From assembly GCA_046046245.1 (NCBI GenBank), contig JBJOKE010000076.1, positions 1-54,465 of the forward strand: DNA of 54,465 nucleotides, read 5' to 3'. The DNA is from UBA4615 sp046046245. GTDB lineage: Bacteria > Pseudomonadota > Gammaproteobacteria > Burkholderiales > Burkholderiaceae_E. The position numbers and the translations under genes were made by a program. Below, in pieces: positions 1 to 8,533 of the stretch. Each line of letters opens with the position of its first letter. Positions within the stretch are counted from its first letter, which is position 1. The notes below the pieces were generated by a model, which did no database searches, was not told the DNA's origin, and saw nothing but the letters and a program-made list of their open reading frames with translations.

Positions 1-284
1 GCACGGGGATCGAGCGGACGCGACTCGATGCCGCGCGACTCGATCGCGCCGCTGCGGATCGGCGCGGTCTGCACCGTGGGGTCCGGCGCCGGCGCCGGCG
101 CCGGGGCCGGGGCGGCGACCGGCGGTGCCGCGGGCGCGGGCGCTGCGGGTCGCGCGCCGGGCGTCGTGCGCGCGACGATCGGCGCAGGCGTCGGGCTCGC
201 GCAGGCCGCGAGCAGCAGCGCGGACACGAGCGCGGCGACGCAGGCGCGACGGCGAACGGGCGGACGGATCGTGCGGTCGGGCAT
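1..284 (-). CDS. nlpD: NlpD-like lipoprotein, N-terminal part (cut by window edge)
   Basis: This is the start of an outer-membrane lipoprotein gene that runs off the left edge. The N-terminus has arginines, a hydrophobic stretch and a lipobox ending LLLAAC, so Cys28 would be the lipidated residue. A long Ala/Pro-rich linker follows. No LysM or M23 domain is visible because the gene is cut. The call rests on order: surE-pcm-nlpD-rpoS is a conserved block in proteobacteria, and this gene lies 24 bases after pcm on the same strand. NlpD normally activates cell-wall amidases at division. Any other proline-rich lipoprotein would look the same over this stretch, so the symbol is inferred from context. 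Confidence 0.65.
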   Translation of the reverse strand, partial: MPDRTIRPPVRRRACVAALVSALLLAACASPTPAPIVARTTPGARPAAPAPAAPPVAAPAPAPAPAPDPTVQTAPIRSGAIESRGIESRPLDPR

Positions 285-308
285 GTCGGAGGCGGATGGG
301 CCGGGCAC

Positions 309-1001
309 TCAGCTGGTGCCGCGGCGAAGCGGGACGAATCGTACCGCGTCGAGCACGGTCAGGGTCCAGTCGTCGCGGCCGCGTCGCTCGACGAGGTGCA
401 GCGACTGTCCCGAGCCGTCGACCGCGGCGACCGGCGCGACCAGCGTGCCGCCGACCTTCATCTGCATCAGCAGCGGATCGGGAATGCCCTCGCCCGCCGC
501 CGCGACCACCACCGCGTCATAGGGCGCGGCCGCCTCGACGCCCTGCCGGCCGTCGCCGAACACCAGCCTCAGGTTCGGCAGCCGCATCGGCCGGATGTTC
601 GTGCGCGCGGTCTCGTGCAGCCACCGCAGGCGCTCGACCGACACCACCTCGCCGAAGACCGCCGCGAGCACCGCCGCCTGGTAGCCGCAGCCGGTGCCCA
701 CCTCGAGGACCTTGGCCGCCTTCAGCGTCGCGGCGTCGCGGTCGCGGACGGCGAGCTCGATCATCCTCGCGACCGTGCTCGGCTTGCTGATCGTCTGCCC
801 CTGGCCGATCGGCAGCGCGACGTCCTCGTAGGCGCGACTCGCCAGGCCCTGGTCGACGAACGCGTGCCGCGGCACGCCGCCCATCGCCGCCAGCACGCCC
901 TCGTGCCGGATGCCGAGCGCCCGCAGCCCCTGGACCATCCGGTCGCGCGCCCGCTCCGAGGTCAGCCCGGAGCCGGCGGCACGGACTAGTCGGTCAGCCA
1001 T
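309..1001 (-). CDS. pcm: protein-L-isoaspartate O-methyltransferase
   Basis: Cytoplasmic protein-repair enzyme that methylates isoaspartyl residues using S-adenosylmethionine. The 230-residue product has the family signature near the middle: the PIGQGQTISKP segment, then the SAM-binding motif VLEVGTGCGYQAAVLA, then FGDGRQG. Length is within the family range. The ATG overlaps the 3' end of surE by 16 bases, so the two are probably translationally coupled, as in many proteobacteria. The downstream lipoprotein gene follows after 24 bases. The start is the first ATG in frame and keeps the usual short N-terminal arm. Confidence 0.95.
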   Translation of the reverse strand: MADRLVRAAGSGLTSERARDRMVQGLRALGIRHEGVLAAMGGVPRHAFVDQGLASRAYEDVALPIGQGQTISKPSTVARMIELAVRDRDAATLKAAKVLEVGTGCGYQAAVLAAVFGEVVSVERLRWLHETARTNIRPMRLPNLRLVFGDGRQGVEAAAPYDAVVVAAAGEGIPDPLLMQMKVGGTLVAPVAAVDGSGQSLHLVERRGRDDWTLTVLDAVRFVPLRRGTS

Positions 1002-1735
1002 TCGTGCGTCGCGTCGGCGAGGCCGGCGGCCGTCAGGTCGATGTGCAGCGGCGTCACCGACACGCGTCCCGACGCGGTCGCATGGAAGTCGGTACCCGGC
1101 CCGGCGTCCTTCGCCGAGCCGGCGGGCCCGATCCAGTAGACCGTCTCGCCGCGCGGGTTCTTCGCGCGGACCACCTCCTCGGCGTGGTGGCGCTTGCCGA
1201 GGCGCGTGCCGACCACACCGCCGATCCGGTCGTACGGCAGGTTCGGGATGTTGACGTTCAGCAGCACCGGCCCGGCGGACGGGAACGGTCGCGAGACGAA
1301 TCGCTCGACCACGTCGCGCGCGACGCGCGCCGCACTGTCGAGATGGGCGTGGCCCTTGTGAACCAGCGAGAACGCGATCGCCGGGATGCCGAGCAGGAAA
1401 CCCTCCATCGCAGCGGCGACCGTGCCCGAATAGATCGTGTCGTCGCCCATGTTCGCACCGTCGTTGATCCCGGAGACGACGAGATCCGGCCGTGCATCGA
1501 GCAGGCCGGTGACCGCGACGTGGACGCAGTCGGTGGGCGTGCCGTTGAGGTATCGGTAGCCGGACGACGCGGTCCGCACCATCAGCGGCCGGTCGAGCGT
1601 CAGGGAGTTCGAGGCGCCGGACCGGTCGCGCTCGGGGGCGACCACCACGACCTCGGCCATGTCCCGGAGCGCCTCGGCGAGCGCGGCGAGCCCCGGCGCG
1701 AAGTAGCCGTCGTCGTTGCTGATGAGGATGCGCAT
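986..1735 (-). CDS. surE: 5'/3'-nucleotidase SurE
   Basis: Stationary-phase survival nucleotidase that dephosphorylates nucleoside monophosphates with a divalent metal. The protein begins MRILISNDDG, carrying the paired Asp residues that bind metal, and has the SGINDGANMGDD motif in the middle. Its 249 residues are normal for the family. It is first in the surE-pcm-nlpD run and overlaps pcm by 16 bases. A TAGAAT hexamer ends 7 bases before the ATG and no Shine-Dalgarno sequence is visible, so the mRNA may be leaderless. Confidence 0.96.
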   Translation of the reverse strand: MRILISNDDGYFAPGLAALAEALRDMAEVVVVAPERDRSGASNSLTLDRPLMVRTASSGYRYLNGTPTDCVHVAVTGLLDARPDLVVSGINDGANMGDDTIYSGTVAAAMEGFLLGIPAIAFSLVHKGHAHLDSAARVARDVVERFVSRPFPSAGPVLLNVNIPNLPYDRIGGVVGTRLGKRHHAEEVVRAKNPRGETVYWIGPAGSAKDAGPGTDFHATASGRVSVTPLHIDLTAAGLADATHEWLTD

Positions 1736-1742
1736 CCCGGCG

Positions 1743-1748
1743 ATTCTA
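1743..1748 (-). promoter_or_regulatory. candidate -10 element of surE (leaderless)
   Basis: TAGAAT on the minus strand, 7 bases before the surE ATG. At that spacing transcription would begin at or next to the start codon. No good -35 match is seen 16-18 bases upstream, so the call rests on the hexamer and its position. Confidence 0.4.
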
Positions 1749-1838
1749 CCAACCGGCGGACGCGCGCCCGTCGGGCCCGAGCGGATGCATCGGACTCGGG
1801 CGTGGTGCCGATGCCGCAGCGCGCCGGCCGGCCCGGGC

Positions 1839-2303
1839 TCAGCCCTCGGCCGGCCAGTCGCGGATGTAGGCCTTCAGCATCCGGTTCTCGAAGCTCTGCT
1901 CCTCGAGCACCGCCTTCGCGACATCGTGGAACGAGATGACCCCGAGCAGCACGTCGCCATCCATCACCGGCAGGTAGCGCTGGTGGTTCTCGAGCATCAG
2001 CCGGCGCAGGTCGTTGACGTCCATCGACGGCGAAGCGAGGGTCGGGGACGGGTTCATCACGTCGCGGACGACGATCTCGGCCACCGGCGGCGTCGGGCCG
2101 GTGCGGTGCTCCTGCTGCCGGCGGGCCAGCACCCGGATGACCTCGCGGAAGGTCAGCATGCCGGCCAGTCGGCCGCGGTCCATCACCACGAGCGAGCCGA
2201 TGTCGTGCTCGGCCATCACGATGACCGCGTCGGAGAGCATGGTGTCCGGGGTCACGGTGAAGAGCGTCGTGCCCTTGACCTTCAGGATCTCGTTGACTTC
2301 CAT
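1839..2303 (-). CDS. CBS-domain pair protein
   Basis: A 154-residue protein made almost entirely of two CBS domains (about residues 8-65 and 84-140), a module that usually binds adenine nucleotides or SAM as a sensor. The first ends in DIGSLVVMDRGRLAGMLTFREV and the second in HQRYLPVMDGDVLLGVISFHDV, which are typical CBS endings. No catalytic domain is attached, so the partner is unknown. It stands alone between surE and a receiver-domain gene and has its own promoter. The start is the first ATG, preceded by a G-rich ribosome-binding region. Confidence 0.9.
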   Translation of the reverse strand: MEVNEILKVKGTTLFTVTPDTMLSDAVIVMAEHDIGSLVVMDRGRLAGMLTFREVIRVLARRQQEHRTGPTPPVAEIVVRDVMNPSPTLASPSMDVNDLRRLMLENHQRYLPVMDGDVLLGVISFHDVAKAVLEEQSFENRMLKAYIRDWPAEG

Positions 2304-2333
2304 CGCCCCGCCCCCCCGGTTCCGGTCCGGTCG

Positions 2334-2362
2334 ATGCTAGCGACTCGACCCGGGGCTGGCAA
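2334..2362 (-). promoter_or_regulatory. sigma70-type promoter of the CBS-domain gene
   Basis: Minus strand: TTGCCA (2357-2362), 17-base spacer, TAGCAT (2334-2339). Predicted transcription start near 2327, about 24 bases before the ATG at 2303. Spacing is ideal and both hexamers are good matches for this GC content. Confidence 0.7.
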
Positions 2363-2393
2363 GCCGAGCGCCGGCGGCGGCCCCGGTGCCGGG

Positions 2394-3245
2394 TCAGCGC
2401 GCGGCCGGGGCCGGCGCGTCGACGAGGCGCGTGCGGCGGACGCGCCGCGACGCGGTGTCGGCGCCGCCGAGCTGGCGCACGAGGGTGCGCCGCAGGTCCT
2501 CGTCGTCGACCGGCTTCGCGAGGTAGGCGCTGCAGCCGGCGAAGGCCCCGCGGATCACGTCGAGCGGCGAGCGGCGCTCGCTCAGCACCACGATCGGCAG
2601 CGCCTGCCATTCGGGCTCGCGGTGGATCGTGCGCACCAGCTTCAGGCCGTCGCCGTCGGACAGGGCCGGGTCGAGCAGCGCGACGTCGGCCGGGCGGATG
2701 ACCAGTCGCTCGAGCGCCTCGGCCGCGGTCGCCGCGGCATCGGCCTCGAAGCCGAGCCGGTCCAGCGCCGCCCAGGTCCGCGCGCGGGCGGTCTCGTCGC
2801 GATCGATCACGAGGACCCGGGCGCGCTCGCCGCGTACCTCGGGCACGACCGGATCGGCCGACCCGACGGCCGGTGGCGCGCCGCGCTTGCGACGGGGACC
2901 GCCGTCGAGGCCCTCGAGCTCGACCACGCGATTGAGGATGGGCAGCAGCTGCCGGACGAGCTGTCCGATCTCGATCGCGTGCCGACCGGCCGCCCCGCCC
3001 TCCGGGCCGATGACCGAGATGGTCGCCGCCGGGCAGCCGCGCGCCCGCGCCCGCTCGAGCGCCTCGCGGCCGGCCGGATCACCGACGCCCGCGATGAGCA
3101 GGTCGGAGGCGGCCTCCTCGTACGGAGCCGCCAGCCGGTAGGCGAACCGGTTGTACTGGATGTGCCGGAACACGACCTCGATCAGGCGCAGGTGCTGCGC
3201 ATCGAGACCGGCGACCGCGACGGAGAAGCAGGGCTTGTCGGACAT
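2394..3245 (-). CDS. response-regulator-like protein with C-terminal receiver domain
   Basis: A 283-residue protein with an unusual order. The first ~115 residues form a domain I do not recognise, and residues ~142-262 form a CheY-like receiver. The receiver has an acidic patch (IDRDE), a phospho-acceptor Asp192 in ALLDPALSDGDG, and Lys244 in YLAKPVD, so it looks competent. No DNA-binding or output domain follows, and the C-terminus is a basic, Ala/Pro-rich tail. No histidine kinase is nearby. The ATG at 3245 gives the shortest sensible N-terminus; the frame stays open far upstream over metY, which is only compositional. It is probably a single-domain signalling adaptor. Confidence 0.8.
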   Translation of the reverse strand: MSDKPCFSVAVAGLDAQHLRLIEVVFRHIQYNRFAYRLAAPYEEAASDLLIAGVGDPAGREALERARARGCPAATISVIGPEGGAAGRHAIEIGQLVRQLLPILNRVVELEGLDGGPRRKRGAPPAVGSADPVVPEVRGERARVLVIDRDETARARTWAALDRLGFEADAAATAAEALERLVIRPADVALLDPALSDGDGLKLVRTIHREPEWQALPIVVLSERRSPLDVIRGAFAGCSAYLAKPVDDEDLRRTLVRQLGGADTASRRVRRTRLVDAPAPAAR

Positions 3246-3494
3246 GGAGGATCGGCGATCGTGCGCCGCGTGCGACCCATTGTGGACCCCGCACGGCGGT
3301 CCGGCGCGAGGCTCGTGTCTGCCGCGCCACGGCCCCGGCGATGCGGCCGATGGGCGGCTCCCCGCCCGTCGCGGGCGGCCGCGGGTGCGGATCGGCCCGC
3401 CGCACCCGGTCAAGATCGGGCGCCGCCGGACCGTCGCGGACCGCGTGATAGCATCGGCCGCCCCTCCGCGAAGTGCCTCCCCGGTGCCGTCCCC

Positions 3495-4790
3495 ATGACC
3501 GCTCGCGATCCCCACGGCCTGTCCACGCTGGCGCTGCATGCCGGCGCCGCGCCCGACCCGGGCAGCGGCGCGCGGGCCACGCCGATCCACCTGACCGCGG
3601 CCTACGTGTTCCCCGACTCCGAGCAGGCCGCGGGCCTGTTCAACATGGAGCGCTCGGGGCACGTCTACTCTCGGATCAGCAACCCGACGGTCGCGGTGCT
3701 GGAGGAGCGGATCGCCGCGCTCGAGCAGGGCGTGGGCGCGATCGGCACCGCCAGCGGCCAGGCGGCACTGCACCTCGCGATCGCGACGCTGGCCGGCGCC
3801 GGCTCGCACGTGGTCGCGTCCCGCGCGCTGTACGGCGGCTCGCACAACCTGCTGCACTACACGATGTCGCGCTTCGGCATCGAGACCAGCTTCGTCGACC
3901 CGCGCGACCTCGACGCCTGGCGCGCGGCACTGCGGCCCAACACGAGGCTGCTGTTCGGCGAGACCCTGGGCAACCCGGGGCTGGACGTGCTCGACATCGA
4001 GCGCGTGGCCGAGGTCGCACACGCGCACCGGGTGCCGCTGCTCGTCGACTCGACCTTCACCACGCCCTGGCTCATCCGCCCGTTCGAGCACGGCGCCGAC
4101 CTCGTCTACCACTCGGCGACGAAGTTCCTATGCGGGCACGGCACGGTGATCGGCGGGCTGCTCGTCGATTCGGGACGCTTCGACTGGGTCGGCTCCGGCA
4201 AGTTCCCCGAGCTCACCGAGCCCTACGAGGGCTTCCACGGCATGGTCTTCGCCGAGGAGTCGACGGTCGCGCCCTTCCTGCTGCGGGCGCGACGCGAGGG
4301 GCTGCGCGACTTCGGCGCCTGCCTGTCGCCGATGAACGCCTGGCAGATCCTGCAGGGCGTCGAGACCCTCGGGCTGCGGATGGACCGGCACGTCGCGAAC
4401 GCGCGGCGCGTCGTCGAGTTCCTCGTCGCCCATCCGCAGGTCGCGCGCGTGGCATGGCCCGAGCTCGAGTCGCATCCCGACCACGCGCTCGCGAAGCGGC
4501 TGCTGCCGCGCGGCTGCGGCGCGGTGTTCAGCGTCGACCTGAAGCACGACCGCGCGGGCGGGCGGCGCTTCGTCGAGAGCCTGTCGCTGTTCTCGCACCT
4601 CGCCAACGTCGGCGACGCGCGCTCGCTGGTGATCCATCCGGCCTCGACCACGCACTTCCGGATGGACGCGGCGGCGCTCGCGGCGGCCGGCATCGGCGAG
4701 GCCACGCTGCGGCTGTCGATCGGGCTGGAGGACGTCGACGACCTGATCGACGACCTGAAGCGCGGCTTCCGGGCCGCGGCGAAGGGCTGA
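3495..4790 (+). CDS. metY: O-acetylhomoserine aminocarboxypropyltransferase (sulfhydrylase)
   Basis: PLP-dependent Cys/Met-metabolism enzyme that makes homocysteine from an acylated homoserine and sulfide. The 431-residue length and the motifs (LFGETLGNPGLDVLDI, DSTFTTPWLIRPFEHGADLVYHSATK with PLP Lys210, then SGKFP and a Pro-Tyr-Glu-Gly segment) fit the MetY (O-acetylhomoserine) branch better than the shorter MetZ branch. No Shine-Dalgarno is evident before the ATG. It is followed after 13 bases by an alpha/beta hydrolase on the same strand, a pairing often seen in Burkholderiales. Distinguishing O-acetyl from O-succinyl substrate would need a tree. Confidence 0.9.
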   Translation: MTARDPHGLSTLALHAGAAPDPGSGARATPIHLTAAYVFPDSEQAAGLFNMERSGHVYSRISNPTVAVLEERIAALEQGVGAIGTASGQAALHLAIATLAGAGSHVVASRALYGGSHNLLHYTMSRFGIETSFVDPRDLDAWRAALRPNTRLLFGETLGNPGLDVLDIERVAEVAHAHRVPLLVDSTFTTPWLIRPFEHGADLVYHSATKFLCGHGTVIGGLLVDSGRFDWVGSGKFPELTEPYEGFHGMVFAEESTVAPFLLRARREGLRDFGACLSPMNAWQILQGVETLGLRMDRHVANARRVVEFLVAHPQVARVAWPELESHPDHALAKRLLPRGCGAVFSVDLKHDRAGGRRFVESLSLFSHLANVGDARSLVIHPASTTHFRMDAAALAAAGIGEATLRLSIGLEDVDDLIDDLKRGFRAAAKG

Positions 4791-4803
4791 GGGAGGCGAC
4801 ACG

Positions 4804-5628
4804 ATGCAGTTCGATCTCGACGGCCGGCGCGCCTACGCGTACACCGGCGGCCGCCCCTTCGATCCGGCCAGGCCGGTGGTCGCGTTCGTGCACGGCGCGC
4901 AGCACGACCACAGCGTCTGGATCCTGCAGACCCGGCACCTCGCGCACCACGGGTTCTCGGTGCTGGCCCTCGACCTGCCCGGTCACGGCCGCAGCGAGGG
5001 TCCGCCGCTCGCCGACGTCGAGTCGATGGCCGACTGGACCCTGCGCGCGATCGCGGCCGCGGGCGCGACGCGCGCGACGATCGTCGGCCACAGCATGGGC
5101 TCGCTGATCGCGCTCGAGGCCGCCGGTCGCTCGCCCGACACGGTCAGCGGCATCGCGCTGGTGGGCACTGCCTTCCCGATGAAGGTCTCCGACGTGCTGC
5201 TGAACGCCGCGCGCGACGACGAACCGGCCGCGTTCGACATGATCAACCAGTGGTCGCATGCCAGGCTCGTCCACCGGCCCGGCACGCCCGGCCCCGGCTT
5301 CTCGGTGTTCGTGCAGAACCTGCGCCTGATGGAGCGGCAGCCGAAGGGCGTGCTGCTGAACGACTTCGCCGCCTGCAATGCCTACGCGAAGGGGCTCGAC
5401 CGCGCCCGGGCCCTCGCCTGCCCCGCGCTCCTGGTGCTGGGCGAGCGCGACATGATGACCCCGCCCAAGGCCGCGGCCGGACTCGCGTCCGCCATCGCCG
5501 CGTCGACGGTGGTGCGCGTGCCGGGCAGCGGCCATGCGATCCAGACCGAGGCACCCGACGCGCTGCGCGAAGCCCTCGATCACTGGCTGCGCACGGCCGT
5601 GCTCGACGGGACCCGGGCCGCGACCTAG
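4804..5628 (+). CDS. alpha/beta hydrolase
   Basis: A 274-residue cytoplasmic alpha/beta-fold hydrolase without a signal peptide. It has the oxyanion segment FVHGAQHDHSVW, the strand LALDLPGHGRSEG and the nucleophile elbow GHSMGS with Ser97. An acid residue lies in LGERDMMTPP and the catalytic His in GSGHAIQTE. It is 13 bases downstream of metY and probably cotranscribed. The substrate is unknown; the linkage hints at an acyl-ester side reaction in homoserine metabolism, which is inference. Its TAG stop shares a CTAG with the stop of the convergent yihY-like gene. Confidence 0.88.
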   Translation: MQFDLDGRRAYAYTGGRPFDPARPVVAFVHGAQHDHSVWILQTRHLAHHGFSVLALDLPGHGRSEGPPLADVESMADWTLRAIAAAGATRATIVGHSMGSLIALEAAGRSPDTVSGIALVGTAFPMKVSDVLLNAARDDEPAAFDMINQWSHARLVHRPGTPGPGFSVFVQNLRLMERQPKGVLLNDFAACNAYAKGLDRARALACPALLVLGERDMMTPPKAAAGLASAIAASTVVRVPGSGHAIQTEAPDALREALDHWLRTAVLDGTRAAT

Positions 5629-6875
5629 GAACGGGCCGGCACGGCCGCTTGGGTCGGCGCCGCCAGCACCTCGCCGATCGGGCGCGCCAGCAGCTCGCCA
5701 CCCGGATCGACCGTCGGGCCGGCGCCCGACCTGAGGGCCCGCAGGCGCGCCCGCCGATCCGGCGATCCGCCCCAGACGCGGTCGAAGACCGGCCGCAGCG
5801 TGAGCGTGGGCAGTTCCGTCGACGGCAGCCACCACTCGTCCCAGACGCCTGCAGGGCCGCCATCGGCGTGCACCGGCCAGACTCGGACGAGGTAGCCGGC
5901 CGACGCGAGCAGCGTCGCGACCCGGTCAGCGGCGAGCGGATCGCCGTCGAAGTCGGCACGGAACCGCGCGCTCGGCACCCGGTCGGGCGCGGACCGGACG
6001 ATCTCGGTGAGCACCCGCACGACGCGATCGAACTCGGCCGCGGGCGTCGCCGCATGCGGCGGGCCCAGCGGCACGCCCCAGTACCGGAGGTTCGCGGCCA
6101 CGAGCGCGCCGACCAGCACGCTCATCCACAGCGCGAAGAGCCACAGCAGCAGCAGCGGCAGCGCGGCGAACGCGCCGTAGACGACGGTATAGCTCGGGAA
6201 GCGCGCGACGTACACGCCGAGCAGGAGCTTGAGGAGCTCGAGCAGCGACGAGGTGACCAGCGCGCCCACCAGCGCGTGCCGCCACAGCACGCGGGCGTTG
6301 GGTGCGAGCCGGTAGACCAGCGTGAGACCGAACACGCCGAGCGCGAAGGGCAGCATCCGCGCGATGGCCTCGACGAGGATCGACCAGTCGCCGAAACGCT
6401 CGGCGACGCGCAGCTGCAGCCCGAGCGCGAGCCCGAGCAGCACCGGTCCGAGCGTCAGCACGCTCCAGTAGAGCGCGAGCCGCTGCGCGAGCGGGCGCGA
6501 TCGCGGCGTGCGCCAGATGCCGTTCAGCGTGCCGTCGATGGTCAGCATCGCCGACAGCGCGGTCGCGAGGAAGATCACGGTGCCGAGCGCGGACAGCTGC
6601 TCGGCCGATCCGACGAAGGCCTCGATGTAGCGGGTGACGGTCTCGCTGAACGACGGCAGGAACAGGTTCTCGGCGACGAAGCGCTGGACGTTCGCGCGCA
6701 TCGGGCCGAATGCGGGCGATGCGGCGAGCACCAGCAGCCCCACTGCCGCCATCGGCACGACGGCCATCAGGGTCAGCAGCGTGAGGCTCGAGGCGGTCTG
6801 CTGCAGCCTGAGCTCGCGGCCCTGGAGGACCATCGCGGCCAGCAACTGCCGCAGGTGGGCGGCGGTGTCACGCAT
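5625..6875 (-). CDS. YihY/BrkB-family inner-membrane protein
   Basis: A 416-residue polytopic membrane protein with about six hydrophobic helices in residues ~25-280 and a C-terminal cytoplasmic domain of ~130 residues. Family landmarks are the early SLTLLTLMAVVPMAAVGL segment and YTVVYGAFAALPLLLLWL. The family was once called ribonuclease BN by error, and its function is not established. I place the start at the ATG at 6875 because the upstream ATG at 6884 lies inside the likely -10 hexamer TATCAT. The stop overlaps the stop of the convergent hydrolase gene. Confidence 0.9.
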   Translation of the reverse strand: MRDTAAHLRQLLAAMVLQGRELRLQQTASSLTLLTLMAVVPMAAVGLLVLAASPAFGPMRANVQRFVAENLFLPSFSETVTRYIEAFVGSAEQLSALGTVIFLATALSAMLTIDGTLNGIWRTPRSRPLAQRLALYWSVLTLGPVLLGLALGLQLRVAERFGDWSILVEAIARMLPFALGVFGLTLVYRLAPNARVLWRHALVGALVTSSLLELLKLLLGVYVARFPSYTVVYGAFAALPLLLLWLFALWMSVLVGALVAANLRYWGVPLGPPHAATPAAEFDRVVRVLTEIVRSAPDRVPSARFRADFDGDPLAADRVATLLASAGYLVRVWPVHADGGPAGVWDEWWLPSTELPTLTLRPVFDRVWGGSPDRRARLRALRSGAGPTVDPGGELLARPIGEVLAAPTQAAVPARS

Positions 6876-6882
6876 CGGCCGC

Positions 6883-6888
6883 ATGATA
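6883..6888 (-). promoter_or_regulatory. candidate -10 element of the yihY-like gene
   Basis: TATCAT on the minus strand, 7 bases before the ATG at 6875. It lies in the short divergent gap to the DUF2069 gene. No -35 match or Shine-Dalgarno is clear, so a leaderless transcript is possible. Confidence 0.4.
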
Positions 6889-6898
6889 CCTTCGCGCG

Positions 6899-7273
6899 AT
6901 GGACCCCTCTGCCCTGCCCCGCCGCGTCGTCGTCGCGGCCTTCGCGGCGCTCGCGGTGCTCGCCGTGCTCTGGGAGACCGTCCTCGCGCCGCTGCGGCCC
7001 GGCGGCTCGCTGCTGGTGCTCAAGGCGGTGCCGCTCGTGCTGGCGCTGCCGGCGCTTGCGCGCGGCCGCGTGCGCGCGTTCCAGTGGTGGTCGATGGGCG
7101 TGCTGGCCTACCTTGCCGAAGGCGTGGTCCGCGGGATGACCGACGTCGGCACGATGAGCCGCACGCTCGGCTGGATCGAGTGCGCGCTCGCGACGATCGC
7201 GTGGACCGCGATCCTGGCGACCGTGCGCGCGGCGCGCCGGTCGGCGACGGCGGCGGGCGCGGCGGCTCGCTGA
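6899..7273 (+). CDS. DUF2069-family small membrane protein
   Basis: A 124-residue protein with four hydrophobic segments. The middle has the family pattern FQWWSMGVLAYLAEGVVRGMTD followed by IECALATIAWTAIL, which I recognise as DUF2069, an uncharacterised inner-membrane family common next to yihY in betaproteobacteria. It diverges from the yihY-like gene with only 23 bases between the starts. The C-terminus is a short Arg/Ala tail. The biochemical role is unknown. Confidence 0.82.
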   Translation: MDPSALPRRVVVAAFAALAVLAVLWETVLAPLRPGGSLLVLKAVPLVLALPALARGRVRAFQWWSMGVLAYLAEGVVRGMTDVGTMSRTLGWIECALATIAWTAILATVRAARRSATAAGAAAR

Positions 7274-7297
7274 CCGGCCTCGCGCCGGGTCGCGGGC

Positions 7298-8338
7298 TCA
7301 GGCCGCCTCGGTCGAGGCGCCTCGGCGCGCGGCGCCTTCGACCTCTTCGAGCGCCCTCGCCAGCAGCCGCTCGTCGGCTCCTGCGAGCAGCGTCGAATCC
7401 GACAGCGTGCGCCGCCAGGCCCGTGCGCCCGGACGCCCGTGGTACAGGCCGAGCAGGTGCCGCACGATCGAGCGCAGCGACACGCCGCGCGCGCGCATCC
7501 GCCCGGCATACGCGATCATCCGGTCGACGACCTCGGCCCGCGTCGGCGCGGGACCGGCCTCGCCGTACACCCGGCGGTCGACCTCGGCCAGCAGCCACGG
7601 GTCGTGGTACGCGGCCCGCCCGAGCATCGTGCCGTCCAGCCCGCGCTCCGCATCGATCGCGGCCTCGAGCGTCGCGAGTCCGCCGTTGAGCACGACGGTC
7701 GCATCGGGAAAGTCGGCCTTCAGCCGATGCGCGACCGGGTAGCGCAGCGGCGGGATCTCGCGGTTCTCCTTCGGGCTCAGGCCGTCGAGCCAGGCATTGC
7801 GCGCGTGGACGACGAACACGCGGCAGCCGGCCTCGTGGAGCGTGCCGACGAAGTCGCGCACGACGCCGTAGGACTCGTCGCGGCCGAGGCCGATCCGGTG
7901 CTTCACCGTGACGGGCACCGACACCGCGTCGCGCATCGCCTTCACGCAATCGGCGACCAGCGCGGGCTCGGCCATCAGGCACGCGCCGAACGCGCCACGC
8001 TGGACGCGCTCGCTCGGGCAACCGCAGTTCAGGTTGATCTCCGCGTAGCCGTAGCGCTCGCCGGTCCGCGCGGCCGCAGCGAGCGCGTCGGGCTCGCTGC
8101 CGCCGAGCTGCAGCGCGACCGGCTGCTCGGCCGGATCGAAGCCCAGCAGGCGCTCGAGGTCGCCGTGCAGCACCGCGCCGGTGGTGACCATCTCGGTGTA
8201 GAGCCGGGCGCGACCGGACAGCTGACGGTGGAAGTACCGACAGTGGCGGTCCGTCCAGTCCATCATCGGGGCGACGCAGAAGCGCCAGTCGGTGGCGTCG
8301 CGCGCGGGCGCACGCCCGGTCGGGGTGTCGTCGGACAT
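7298..8338 (-). CDS. dusA: tRNA-dihydrouridine(20/20a) synthase
   Basis: FMN enzyme that reduces uridine 20/20a in the tRNA D-loop. The protein opens with the family motif FCVAPMMDWTDRHCRYFHR, has EINLNCGCPSERVQRGAFGACLM with the catalytic Cys, and the KHRIGLG segment typical of DusA rather than DusB or DusC. The product is 346 residues. I use the ATG at 8338 (MSDDTP); a TTG 21 bases upstream is in frame but unnecessary. It ends 24 bases from the convergent DUF2069 gene. Confidence 0.94.
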   Translation of the reverse strand: MSDDTPTGRAPARDATDWRFCVAPMMDWTDRHCRYFHRQLSGRARLYTEMVTTGAVLHGDLERLLGFDPAEQPVALQLGGSEPDALAAAARTGERYGYAEINLNCGCPSERVQRGAFGACLMAEPALVADCVKAMRDAVSVPVTVKHRIGLGRDESYGVVRDFVGTLHEAGCRVFVVHARNAWLDGLSPKENREIPPLRYPVAHRLKADFPDATVVLNGGLATLEAAIDAERGLDGTMLGRAAYHDPWLLAEVDRRVYGEAGPAPTRAEVVDRMIAYAGRMRARGVSLRSIVRHLLGLYHGRPGARAWRRTLSDSTLLAGADERLLARALEEVEGAARRGASTEAA

Positions 8339-8465
8339 CGGAAGCGGTCGGTGCCGCAAGGCGGGCGCTGCCGCCGTGCGCGGGGCGGCCGACCGGTCGG
8401 CCGCGGACGGGCGCCATGGTACCCGGATCGACCGAAAGTCTTAGCGCTGGCGACCTCGGCCCCCG

Positions 8466-8495
8466 TTGACGCGCCCGACGCTTCGCGACGATAGT
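8466..8495 (+). promoter_or_regulatory. promoter of the NarL-type regulator gene
   Basis: TTGACG (8466-8471), 18-base spacer, GATAGT (8490-8495). Predicted start near 8502, with the ATG at 8534 preceded by GGAGGAGAC. Confidence 0.55.
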
Positions 8496-8533
8496 CGTCG
8501 GAAACAAGCGGGCAGCCCGGGGACGGAGGAGAC

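Noticed and set aside
3246..3494. SAM or SAH riboswitch upstream of metY
   Set aside because: I could not find the conserved core of any SAM or SAH riboswitch class by eye; the region is GC-rich with no clear pseudoknot pattern. A covariance-model search would settle it.
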